Positions 7,806 through 14,264 of a DNA stretch of 14,264 bases are shown in pieces. Positions within the stretch are counted from its first letter, which is position 1, and each line of letters starts with the position of its first letter. The notes under the pieces were generated by a model. That model was given only the letters and a program-made list of their open reading frames with translations, had not been told where the DNA came from and searched no databases. Source of the DNA: Bacillota bacterium. GTDB lineage: Bacteria; Bacillota; Clostridia; Lachnospirales; Lachnospiraceae. Both the position numbers and the translations under genes were made by a program. Location of the stretch: the NCBI GenBank assembly GCA_023435645.1, contig JAEYRK010000031.1, positions 1-14,264 of the forward strand, in the 5' to 3' direction.

Positions 7806-7824
7806 TGGTTAATGACTATAACCA
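7806..7824. promoter_or_regulatory. Candidate GntR operator (inverted repeat)
   Basis: TGGTTA (7806-7811) and TAACCA (7819-7824) are exact inverted copies separated by 7 bases. The repeat lies just downstream of the predicted start of the GntR-operon transcript, a position suited to repression. Assignment to this GntR protein is inference from location. Confidence 0.4.
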
Positions 7825-7837
7825 TCAACCTAGTACA

Positions 7838-7866
7838 ACAATAGCATATTAGTATACTGCTGTCAA
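7838..7866 (-). promoter_or_regulatory. Promoter of the GntR/ABC operon
   Basis: On the minus strand a perfect TTGACA (7866-7861) is followed after 17 bases by TATTGT (7843-7838), four of six matches to the -10 consensus. Transcription would begin near 7831, leaving a leader of about 50 bases before the GTG start. Confidence 0.6.
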
Positions 7867-7896
7867 TGGAGAAATGCCCTTAATTTTTTACATCGT

Positions 7897-7925
7897 TTGA
7901 CTACGAATCAGTTATATAGTAGAAT
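7897..7925 (+). promoter_or_regulatory. Promoter of the hemerythrin gene
   Basis: TTGACT (7897-7902) and TAGAAT (7920-7925) are 17 bases apart; each matches consensus at five of six positions. Transcription would start near 7932, about 30 bases before the ATG. A TGGTTATTACTATA motif (7931-7944) at the predicted start resembles the inverted repeat in the divergent GntR leader. Confidence 0.65.
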
Positions 7926-7961
7926 AAAAATGGTTATTACTATATAAAGGAGGTATATACT

Positions 7962-8363
7962 ATGCCATGGACACCGTCATTAACTGTTGGAGTCGATCTT
8001 ATCGATGAGCAACATAAAACCTGGTTTGATAAGGCAGAAAAACTTTTCGAGGCAGGAAGGAAGAGGGAAGGCCAGCAATATATAGGTGAATTACTGGAGT
8101 TCCTTGACAGCTATACAAAAGAGCATTTTGCTGATGAGGAAAGCTATATGCGCAAAATCAATTATCCTGGATATGAAGAGCAGAAAAAGGCACACACTGC
8201 TTTTATTGCTAAATTGGCGGAGCTGAAAGAGAATTACGCCACCTCCGGTGGTAATATTTTGGTTATCCTTAATGCCAACAAGATAATTATTGATTGGTTG
8301 ATAAAGCACATCTCCAATATGGATAAAAAGATTGGTATATATGCCAAGGAGAACTCAAAATAA
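7962..8363 (+). CDS. Bacteriohemerythrin (single-domain, O2-binding non-heme diiron protein)
   Basis: This 133-residue soluble four-helix-bundle protein belongs to the hemerythrin family, which binds O2 at a diiron site; in anaerobes this suggests O2 sensing, delivery or scavenging. The ligand pattern is visible: H18 (DEQHK), H55 and E59 (HFADEE), H78 (KKAH), H116 and D121 (KHISNMD). At the canonical HxxxH pair the first residue is Q74 instead of histidine (QKKAH), so one of the five canonical histidine ligands is missing. Length matches the family norm of 130-140. The ATG has a strong AAAGGAGG 8 bases upstream, its own promoter and its own terminator, so it is a monocistronic unit. Identity is secure; oxygen binding by this variant is not established. 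Confidence 0.95.
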   Translation: MPWTPSLTVGVDLIDEQHKTWFDKAEKLFEAGRKREGQQYIGELLEFLDSYTKEHFADEESYMRKINYPGYEEQKKAHTAFIAKLAELKENYATSGGNILVILNANKIIIDWLIKHISNMDKKIGIYAKENSK

Positions 8364-8387
8364 TAATCAATATTGCAATGATAATAT

Positions 8388-8423
8388 ACAGCATCTCATT
8401 AAGCCAATGGGGTGCTGTTTTTT
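8388..8423 (+). terminator. Hairpin terminator of the hemerythrin gene
   Basis: ACAGCATCTCATT (8388-8400) pairs with AATGGGGTGCTGT (8406-8418) in a 13-bp stem with two G-U pairs and a 5-base loop. A run of Ts (8418-8423) follows. It lies 25 bases after the stop. Confidence 0.92.
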
Positions 8424-8838
8424 ATGCGAATGATGACATTATAGGATCGGAAATTATGAAGAAGAAGCTATAGTTCAGTCATACGGTAGGAAGGGGGGCA
8501 GAAGCTGTATCCGGATCAATATCTATGTAGGAGGACAAGATGCTACTTATTATGGTGCGACTTAACAACTGTGAGAAAATTATGTACTATTATGTCAATA
8601 AACGTGGTAGAATATGGACTAAATGATGTGCTCATTAAGAAATTGTAAACCTAATCGTTGCAAGCAAGTGCTGTTTCCTAAGTTGGATTATTTATATAAG
8701 AATAAAATGACTGTTATGAGAATGGGATGAGGTTTATGTATTATGACATGATATGGCTGGAATATCCCGTAGTTTATACGCTACATTGGCACATGGTTCG
8801 GAAAGATGCATGTAATTAGGGACAAGGGAGGGAACTAA
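8424..8838. other. Intergenic stretch of about 415 bases without a convincing gene
   Basis: No long reading frame, recognised riboswitch, tRNA or repeat was seen between the hemerythrin terminator and the exporter gene. It contains a 28-codon frame at 8540-8626 (listed separately) and, overlapping it in another frame, an open stretch of about 42 codons ending at a TAA near 8565 that lacks a usual start codon. No convincing sigma-A promoter for the exporter could be placed, although one is expected here. It could be a long regulated leader, hold a small RNA, or be degraded sequence. Confidence 0.5.
8540..8626 (+). CDS. Possible 28-residue small protein (low confidence)
   Basis: The ATG at 8540 is preceded by AGGAGG with a 5-base spacer, a binding site as good as those of the proven genes here. 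The 28 residues (starting MLLIMVRLNNCEKIMYYY) are basic, with some hydrophobic character, and match nothing I recognise. Its only support is the ribosome binding site; chance occurrence is quite possible. If real, it could be a leader peptide or small peptide linked to the exporter 212 bases downstream. Confidence 0.2.
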   Translation: MLLIMVRLNNCEKIMYYYVNKRGRIWTK

Positions 8839-10653
8839 ATGGCTACAAAACCGAAATATAATTTATTTCAAAACAGCGGTTTTATGATCAAGATGGCGTG
8901 GCGTCACCAAAAGAATGTACTCTGGCCGATTGTGGTACTTGCCGCATTGGGGGTAGGCACGAACCTGATCGGACTGTACACCGCACCCACGATACTTGAT
9001 GCGATTCAGACGAATGTATCCGTTAGCAGGCTGCTCACATTGATTTTGTTGTTCACCGTCGGACTCATGGTCTTGTATGCAGCAAGGGAGTATGTGGGTT
9101 TAAACAGAAGATTCGGGCGGTTTGAGTTACGGCAGAATATTCTCGCGATGATTCAACAAAAAATTATGATTATGTCTTATCCGAACAGGGATAATCAAGA
9201 CGTACAGCGTATGCTTGAAAAATCGTATCAGACGGTAAATGGAACCGATAAGGCAACACAAGAGATATGGAATACATTTACCGATTTACTAAAGAATACG
9301 GCAGGATTTGTAATCTACCTACTGCTTCTTGCATCGCTTAACCCCTTGGTAATCGGGCTTGTGTTAGTAACGACATTAACAGGATTCTTCATTAACAACC
9401 ATTTGAATGGCTGGGGATTTCGCCACAGGGATGAGGATGCCGATTACTCCAGGAAGATGAATTATTTGAATGATAAAGCCAGCGACCATACGATTGCGAA
9501 GGATATTCGTATCTTTGGTATGAAAGAGTGGCTTGATGATGTTTACAAAAGTACATATCGGCTTTATCAAGACTTTGTCGCACGGGGCGAGAAGATCTAC
9601 CTGTGGGCGGACATCGTCGATGTGATACTCACAGTCGCAAGGAATGGTGTGGCCTATTTCTTTATCATCAACATGGTGCTAAATCATGGACTTTCAGCTG
9701 CGCAGTTCCTGCTTTATTTCACGGCAGTCGGCGGATTTACGGCATGGGTCAATGGGATTCTGACAGGAGTTTCAGCTCTTTACAGGCAAAGTCTGGATTT
9801 GACTGCCTTACGAGAATTCCTGGAATATCCTGAGATATTTCACTTTGAAGATGGTGCATCCTTGGAGCCGGATACCGAGAAACCCTACCAGATTGAATTA
9901 AGGAATGTTTCCTTCCGATATCAGGGTGCAGATAAGAATACGCTGGATCAGTTCAACCTGACGATACAGCCAGGGGAAAAGCTGGCGGTCGTGGGGCTGA
10001 ACGGAGCAGGTAAAACCACCTTGGTAAAGTTGCTCTGTGGTTTTTATGATCCGACTGAGGGGGAAATCCTCTTGAATGGGGAGGATATTCGTAAATACAA
10101 CCGGAGGGATTATTATCGACATTTCTCGGCGGTATTTCAAGATTTTTCCCTGCTTCCCGGAACAATTGCGGAGAACATCGCACAGGATTTTGAACATATT
10201 GATATGGATAAGTTGAAATCATGTACTGAGAAGGCCGGAATGACTGATAGAATCCAACGACTGCCCAAAGTGTATGACACACATTTGGGAAATTCCGTAT
10301 ATGAAGATGCAGTCGAACTTTCCGGCGGGGAGACACAGCGGCTTATGCTTGCACGCGCACTGTATAAGGATGCACCTATCATCGTGTTGGATGAACCGAC
10401 GGCCTCACTTGACCCGATTGCCGAGAGCGATATGTATAACAAGTATAACGAACTGACGAGCGGAAGAACGGCGATCTATATTTCCCACCGTCTAGCATCC
10501 ACACGTTTCTGTGACCGAATCATTCTAATTGATGGGAATCGGATTGCGGAAGAAGGAACCCACGACTCGCTAATGGCTAAGGGCGCTAAGTACGCAGAGT
10601 TATTCGAGATTCAGAGCAGATATTATAAGGAAGGGGTGGAGGAGAATGAGTAA
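8839..10653 (+). CDS. ABC exporter half-transporter (TMD + NBD), first subunit of a heterodimer
   Basis: This 604-residue protein fuses a six-helix type IV exporter membrane domain (about 1-320) to a C-terminal ATPase domain (about 345-595). Visible motifs are Walker A GLNGAGKTT (from 386), Q-loop FQDFSLLPG, signature LSGGE (494-498), Walker B IVLDEP with catalytic E519, D-loop SLD, and H-loop H550. All are intact. The ATG has GGGAGGG 6 bases upstream. It overlaps the next gene by 8 bases and shares unusual wording with it after Walker B (DPIAESxxYN), so the two form an obligate pair. There is no C39 peptidase or other N-terminal domain, so it does not process a leader peptide. Substrate is unknown: drug, lipid or peptide export are all possible. 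Confidence 0.93.
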   Translation: MATKPKYNLFQNSGFMIKMAWRHQKNVLWPIVVLAALGVGTNLIGLYTAPTILDAIQTNVSVSRLLTLILLFTVGLMVLYAAREYVGLNRRFGRFELRQNILAMIQQKIMIMSYPNRDNQDVQRMLEKSYQTVNGTDKATQEIWNTFTDLLKNTAGFVIYLLLLASLNPLVIGLVLVTTLTGFFINNHLNGWGFRHRDEDADYSRKMNYLNDKASDHTIAKDIRIFGMKEWLDDVYKSTYRLYQDFVARGEKIYLWADIVDVILTVARNGVAYFFIINMVLNHGLSAAQFLLYFTAVGGFTAWVNGILTGVSALYRQSLDLTALREFLEYPEIFHFEDGASLEPDTEKPYQIELRNVSFRYQGADKNTLDQFNLTIQPGEKLAVVGLNGAGKTTLVKLLCGFYDPTEGEILLNGEDIRKYNRRDYYRHFSAVFQDFSLLPGTIAENIAQDFEHIDMDKLKSCTEKAGMTDRIQRLPKVYDTHLGNSVYEDAVELSGGETQRLMLARALYKDAPIIVLDEPTASLDPIAESDMYNKYNELTSGRTAIYISHRLASTRFCDRIILIDGNRIAEEGTHDSLMAKGAKYAELFEIQSRYYKEGVEENE

Positions 10654-12517
10654 GGACAAAAAGAAAATATCCCTTCGTGAAGCATTGCAATTAAGTATGC
10701 GCGGGTACCAGATCTGGTGGAAAGTGAATCCGAGGACCTTTATAGCAATTGCATTATCTTCTATTATAGACGGTGTTTCCCCTTTCGTTGGAATCTATCT
10801 GGGTGCTAGGATTATTAGCGAACTTGCTGGAGCACGGGATAAGCATACCTTAACCATTCTGGTGATTGTAACGATATTATCCACAGCAGTCCTCGCAATG
10901 GCAAGCGCTGGACTTAAAAGATGGAAATACTATCATAACGCACTGCAATTCTATAATCTTAGAAAGATTTATGCAGACAAATTATACTCGATGGATTTTC
11001 GTTCCGTAGACGACCAGCATACGCAAGACTTACTATATCAGATTCGCCAGAATGATATCATGGGCTGGTATGGGTTACGGCTGCTGATGTGGATCTATGA
11101 AAGAATAACGAATGCGGTAGTAAGTATCATGATAGCGGCAGTTCTGATAACACCCTTATTTGTCCTTCGTGTACCGGAGAGTGGGGGGTGGCTTACTGTT
11201 TTGAACAATCCTTTGTTTATCGTAGCCATTGTTGCCGCGATGCTACTCATCACTTTGATGGCCCCGGTGCTTTCGACCAAAGGAAGTGCTTATTGGGTGA
11301 AATTCGCGGAGGAATCAAAATTCGGCAATCGTATTCACAGCTTCTACGGATATAGCATGAGCGGGGGCCAGCGTGCGCTGGATGTACGAATTTACCGGCA
11401 AGACAAATTAAGTATGAAGATGTTGGAACATTATGTTGGCTTTGGTCCGGAGTCTTTAATTGCAAAAGCTGGACGTGGACCAATGGGTGGGCTTTTCGCT
11501 TTATCGGGGGCACTTTCACAAGTATTTACCGGAATTGCCTATGTCTTTGTATGTCTAAAAGCGCTGGGTGGTGCATTCGGAATCGGTTCTGTCGCACAGT
11601 ATATAGGCGTGATTACATCACTTTCCAGTAGTGTTGCGTCTCTGGTGGAAGCGTTTGGTAACTTTCGTAATAACTCCTCGTTCCTGTGCACGACCTTCGA
11701 ATTACTCGATATGCCGAATGATATGTTTCAAGGTAGTTTACCGGTGGAGAAGCACACTGGTATAAAATATGAAATTGAGTTCCAGAATGTTTCCTTTCGA
11801 TATCCGGGGCAGAATGAGTACGCCCTGAGGAACGTATCGTTGAAGTTTGACGTGGGCGAACGGCTGGCCGTGGTTGGCATGAACGGCAGCGGTAAGACTA
11901 CTTTCATTAAGCTGTTGTGCCGGCTGTACGACCCGACTGAAGGAGAAATATTACTGAATGGAATTAACATCCGCAAATACAATTACCATGAATATATGTC
12001 GATTTTTCCTATCGTGTTCCAAGATTTTCAATTGGTATCTTTCAGTCTTGGACAAAATGTGGCGGCGAAGGTTTCGTATGATGGGAAGAAAGCGACGTCT
12101 TGTTTGGAAGGTGTGGGCTTTACCCAGCGATTACAAGAGATGATAGTAGGGCTCGAAACCAGTCTGTATAAGGATTTTGACGAGGGCGGCATTGATATAT
12201 CCGGTGGCGAAGCACAGAAGATTGCACTTTCAAGAGCGCTTTACAAGGATGCGGCTTTCATCATTCTCGATGAACCGACTGCTGCATTAGACCCGATTGC
12301 GGAATCCGAGGTATATAACCGGATGAATGAGATCGTGGACGGGAAGACGGCGGTATTCATCTCACACCGACTATCGTCCTGCCGCTTCTGTCAGAATATT
12401 GCCGTATTCCATGAGGGACGGCTGATTCAGCGTGGAAGCCACGACGAGCTGGTTGCCGATGCAGGGGGGAAGTATTACGAACTGTGGAACGCACAGGCAC
12501 AGTATTATACAGCGTGA
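10646..12517 (+). CDS. ABC exporter half-transporter (TMD + NBD), second subunit of a heterodimer
   Basis: This 623-residue partner of the preceding protein has the same layout. The membrane domain (about 1-350) has hydrophobic helices and a fairly long loop between helices 3 and 4 (around LFVLRVPESGGWLTVLNN). The ATPase domain (about 370-610) shows Walker A GMNGSGKTT (from 411), Q-loop FQDFQLVS, signature ISGGEAQ (from 518), Walker B IILDEP with catalytic E543, and H574. Unlike many heterodimeric exporters, neither subunit shows a degenerate catalytic glutamate or signature, so both ATP sites may be active. The ATG lies in ATGAGTAA, overlapping the first subunit's stop, with GGAGGAGA just upstream. 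No clear plus-strand terminator follows; only the pepT hairpin at 12629-12658 could act. Confidence 0.93.
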   Translation: MSKDKKKISLREALQLSMRGYQIWWKVNPRTFIAIALSSIIDGVSPFVGIYLGARIISELAGARDKHTLTILVIVTILSTAVLAMASAGLKRWKYYHNALQFYNLRKIYADKLYSMDFRSVDDQHTQDLLYQIRQNDIMGWYGLRLLMWIYERITNAVVSIMIAAVLITPLFVLRVPESGGWLTVLNNPLFIVAIVAAMLLITLMAPVLSTKGSAYWVKFAEESKFGNRIHSFYGYSMSGGQRALDVRIYRQDKLSMKMLEHYVGFGPESLIAKAGRGPMGGLFALSGALSQVFTGIAYVFVCLKALGGAFGIGSVAQYIGVITSLSSSVASLVEAFGNFRNNSSFLCTTFELLDMPNDMFQGSLPVEKHTGIKYEIEFQNVSFRYPGQNEYALRNVSLKFDVGERLAVVGMNGSGKTTFIKLLCRLYDPTEGEILLNGINIRKYNYHEYMSIFPIVFQDFQLVSFSLGQNVAAKVSYDGKKATSCLEGVGFTQRLQEMIVGLETSLYKDFDEGGIDISGGEAQKIALSRALYKDAAFIILDEPTAALDPIAESEVYNRMNEIVDGKTAVFISHRLSSCRFCQNIAVFHEGRLIQRGSHDELVADAGGKYYELWNAQAQYYTA

Positions 12518-12628
12518 TCGAATCGTAAGGAGTGCACATTTTATAGATATGCATAGAGCATCACAGAAGTGCCGCCAAAAAAGACCCTGTGGTAGCGCTC
12601 AGAACAGAATAGATAAAGAAGGCAAGAA

Positions 12629-12658
12629 AAGAGCATCAGTCCTCGGGCTGATGCTCTT
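12629..12658 (-). terminator. Hairpin terminator of pepT
   Basis: AAGAGCATCAG (12629-12639) and CTGATGCTCTT (12648-12658) form a perfect 11-bp stem with an 8-base loop. Read on the minus strand, the stem is followed by TTTTCTT, a good U-tail, 46 bases beyond the pepT stop. On the plus strand the tail is only TTAGTGATT, so it is a weak terminator for the exporter operon. Confidence 0.85.
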
Positions 12659-12704
12659 AGTGATTCCACTGCAGATCATAGTGATATGTATGATCGAGTA
12701 ATTA

Positions 12705-13931
12705 TTATTGATCAGCATACTTTGCTGCCAGCTTGACCAGAAGCTCGACGCATTGATCCATAGCCTGAATACAAGCAAATTCTGTCTTTCCATGATGATT
12801 ATGGCTTCCGGTTCCAAGGTTAGGACATGGCAGACCCATAAAGGATAATCTTGAGCCATCGGTACCACCACGAACCGGTCTGCTGATTGGCGTTCCCCCC
12901 ATTTCCCGGATTGCCTCATAAGCGGATTCAATCAGATGCCAATGGGGTTTGATCTTTTCAGCCATATTGTAATAAGTATCCTTGATCTCTACGCGTACAG
13001 TACCCTGTCCGTATTTTTCATTTAATTTTGCGGCAGCAGCGTTGATCACCGCTTTCTTATCATTTAACTTATTAAGATCATGGTCACGGAGGATGTAATG
13101 CATTTTCGCATTATCTACGATACCCTCCAAGCGGTCCAGATGATAAAAGCCTTCGTAGTCTGCCGTATATTCGGGTCGTTCCTTCTCGGGTAAGAGGGCA
13201 TGGAATTCCATCGCAAGCAGAGCGGCATTCACAAGCTTATCCTTTGCATCTCCGGTATGGATGCTAATCCCTTGAAGAAATACATCTGCGGAAGCTGCAT
13301 TAAAGGTCTCATACTCTACTTCATTATAAGCAGCACCATCCACGGTATAAGCAAAATCAGCATTAAAGCGCTTTACATCAAATAGATCTGCTCCCTTGCC
13401 GATCTCCTCGTCCGGAGTAAAGCCGATTTTGATTGTTCCATGCTTTATCTCCGGGTGTTGGTATAAGGTTTCCGCCATCGTTAGAATCTCAGCAATACCG
13501 GCCTTATCATCCGCACCCAGAAGTGTAGTTCCATCAGTAACCAATAAATCCTTTCCGATATAATTCTTCATAAAGTCGAATTCTTCCGGATTAATCTTCA
13601 CATTATTTTCTTCATTCAGCGTTATTAACGACCCATCATAATTCTCGATAATTCTAGTCTTAATATCAACACAGGGTACAGAGCTGACAACATCCATATG
13701 CGCAACAAAACCAAGTACCGAACCGGACCAATTCTCGATATTAGCCTCAATCGTCCCGAATACATATCCATTCTCATCCATGGCGGCATCTGCAATACCA
13801 AGGCTTTTCATCTCTTCAACCAGAGCCCTTCCAAGTAGCAGCTGCTCGGAGGTACTGGGGTGTGTATTGCTTAGTTCATCCGAAGCAGTTGCAAATTTAG
13901 TATATTTTATTAATCTTTCATATGCTCTCAT
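12705..13931 (-). CDS. pepT: Peptidase T (tripeptide aminopeptidase, M20B)
   Basis: This cytoplasmic dizinc aminopeptidase removes the N-terminal residue from tripeptides. The 408-residue length equals that of E. coli PepT. Metal and catalytic residues are visible: H78 and the catalytic-site D80 in AHMDVV, D141 in LLGADDKAG, E175/E176 in TPDEEIG, D198 in YTVDGA, and the C-terminal histidine near 380 in HHGKTEF. The dimerisation/lid domain lies between about 205 and 320, and the substrate-binding RGGTDGS motif follows. The ATG at 13929-13931 has AAGGAGG 7 bases upstream; an in-frame start at 13955 would include that site in the coding sequence. It is transcribed alone, converging with the exporter operon, and ends at the hairpin 12629-12658. 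It is a housekeeping peptide-utilisation gene. Confidence 0.97.
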   Translation of the reverse strand: MRAYERLIKYTKFATASDELSNTHPSTSEQLLLGRALVEEMKSLGIADAAMDENGYVFGTIEANIENWSGSVLGFVAHMDVVSSVPCVDIKTRIIENYDGSLITLNEENNVKINPEEFDFMKNYIGKDLLVTDGTTLLGADDKAGIAEILTMAETLYQHPEIKHGTIKIGFTPDEEIGKGADLFDVKRFNADFAYTVDGAAYNEVEYETFNAASADVFLQGISIHTGDAKDKLVNAALLAMEFHALLPEKERPEYTADYEGFYHLDRLEGIVDNAKMHYILRDHDLNKLNDKKAVINAAAAKLNEKYGQGTVRVEIKDTYYNMAEKIKPHWHLIESAYEAIREMGGTPISRPVRGGTDGSRLSFMGLPCPNLGTGSHNHHGKTEFACIQAMDQCVELLVKLAAKYADQ

Positions 13932-13990
13932 TATTAGACCTCCTTTTAAATCCATATCTTTAATTATTTCACAAATGGATTAAAAAAGCT

Positions 13991-13997
13991 AGTACAG
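13991..13997 (+). promoter_or_regulatory. Possible half-site of the 14091-14108 palindrome
   Basis: AGTACAG here equals seven bases of one arm of the 18-bp palindrome about 100 bases away. It lies in the upstream region of pepT. A 7-base match can occur by chance. Confidence 0.15.
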
Positions 13998-14055
13998 ATT
14001 AATGGGCATTCTGCCATTGAACATTGAAAAGTTTAATTCCAATGGAGGTGCACCA

Positions 14056-14160
14056 ATGAGATGCTGTTTTTATGTTCGAGCTCTTTACAAACTGTACTTT
14101 AGTACAGTATTGCATTTAATCTATTCATGGTATAATAAGGATAATAATGGATGTATATGA
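14056..14160 (+). CDS. Possible 34-residue small protein overlapping a promoter (low confidence)
   Basis: The ATG at 14056 is preceded by GGAGG (14044-14048) with a 7-base spacer. The frame (starting MRCCFYVRALYKLYFS) is rich in cysteine, tyrosine and hydrophobic residues. It runs across the palindrome and the -10 element of the next gene, so translation would require a further upstream promoter that I cannot place. The region just before it resembles terminator sequence. It is probably not a gene. Confidence 0.12.
   Translation: MRCCFYVRALYKLYFSTVLHLIYSWYNKDNNGCI
14091..14108. promoter_or_regulatory. 18-bp palindrome, candidate operator
   Basis: ACTGTACT and AGTACAGT are exact inverted copies separated only by TT. 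The palindrome ends 22 bases before the -10 box of the promoter for the right-edge gene, covering the region where a -35 contact would be. The tight 8-2-8 symmetry is typical of a dimeric repressor or activator site. The binding protein is not encoded in the window as far as can be seen. Confidence 0.55.
14110..14136 (+). promoter_or_regulatory. Extended -10 promoter of the right-edge gene
   Basis: TATAAT at 14131-14136 is preceded by TGG, an extended -10. The nearest -35-like box, TTGCAT (14110-14115), is only 15 bases away, short of the usual 17. Such a promoter may rely on the extended -10 or on a regulator bound to the adjacent palindrome. Transcription would start near 14143. Confidence 0.55.
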
Positions 14161-14205
14161 CAAATCAGAGCTTATGTTGATAATATCAAGGGAGGGTTAT
14201 ATATC

Positions 14206-14264
14206 ATGATACAATTAAGAAGGATGAAGGGACTGGCTGTACTTTTAAGCATGTGTCTACTTTT
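14206..14264 (+). CDS. 5' end of a gene with a signal-peptide-like N-terminus (3' end outside window)
   Basis: The ATG at 14206 has AAGGGAGGG 9 bases upstream and a promoter about 70 bases upstream. The 19 visible codons read MIQLRRMKGLAVLLSMCLL: a basic N-terminus followed by a hydrophobic core, consistent with a secretion signal or a first membrane helix. The cysteine after LLSM could be a lipoprotein cysteine, but no full lipobox can be judged. Function cannot be assigned. Confidence 0.7.
   Translation, partial: MIQLRRMKGLAVLLSMCLL

Noticed and set aside
7851..7858. AGTATACT palindrome in the GntR promoter spacer as operator
   Set aside because: Perfect but only 8 bases and AT-rich, so likely by chance; the 6-7-6 repeat at 7806-7824 is a better candidate.
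9953..10336. 127-codon minus-strand open frame
   Set aside because: Antisense to the intact ATPase domain of the exporter; the composition is a reverse shadow.
8839..12517. Exporter pair as a bacteriocin maturation transporter
   Set aside because: There is no N-terminal C39 peptidase domain and no double-glycine leader peptide gene nearby, so that specific role is not supported.
12432..12701. 89-codon plus-strand open frame overlapping the exporter end
   Set aside because: Most of it overlaps the exporter in another frame and the rest runs through the pepT terminator hairpin; no ribosome binding site or recognisable domain.
1..14264. CRISPR array, insertion sequence, prophage or toxin-antitoxin module
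   Set aside because: No regularly spaced repeats, transposase, integrase, phage structural genes or typical toxin-antitoxin pairs were seen on either strand.

Overview
The window looks like a chromosomal piece of a low-GC, Gram-positive Clostridia genome, probably Lachnospiraceae or a close relative. Supporting signs are strong AGGAGG-type ribosome binding sites in front of nearly every gene, moderately AT-rich DNA, consensus sigma-A promoters, U-tailed hairpin terminators, and the gene families present (LiaR/NarL-type two-component system, MacB/FtsX-type ABC modules, a YtrA-type GntR operon, bacteriohemerythrin, PepT). The taxonomic call is inference. No mobile element, CRISPR array, rRNA or tRNA gene was seen.

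Region 1 (1-5769, plus strand) resembles an envelope-stress or antimicrobial-peptide sensing and export locus. It starts with the 3' part of a small integral membrane protein of unrecognised family. A sigma-A promoter (683-711) then drives a six-TM sensor kinase and its LuxR-type response regulator, ended by a hairpin terminator at 2681-2716. Next come three translationally packed genes: an FtsX-like permease, a LolD/MacB-type ATPase and a second, diverged FtsX-like permease. A hairpin at 5728-5769 ends this unit and can also serve the converging minus-strand operon.

Region 2 (5837-8423) holds a minus-strand operon of three overlapping genes (YtrA-type GntR repressor, YtrB-like ATPase, multi-TM membrane protein) and, divergently, a single-gene bacteriohemerythrin unit with its own promoter and terminator. 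In the hemerythrin, one of the canonical iron-binding histidines is a glutamine. Related TGGTTA-containing motifs lie near the predicted start of both divergent transcripts, so one regulator might control both.

Region 3 (8424-12517) is a roughly 400-base stretch without a convincing gene, followed by two overlapping genes for a heterodimeric ABC exporter (type IV exporter fold) in which both nucleotide-binding domains look catalytically intact. No substrate, leader peptide or modification enzyme is encoded beside it.

Region 4 (12518-14264) contains peptidase T on the minus strand with its own terminator. A 270-base divergent intergenic region follows, with an 18-bp perfect palindrome and an extended -10 promoter. 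At the right edge is the start of a plus-strand gene with a signal-peptide-like N-terminus.

Overall the window carries three separate ABC transport systems and two regulators in about 12.5 kb. This pattern is typical of accessory loci for resistance to cell-envelope-active compounds. I do not see a clearly new system. The best leads are the ligand-substituted hemerythrin, the shared motif in the divergent promoters, the palindromic operator near the right edge, and the orphan heterodimeric exporter.
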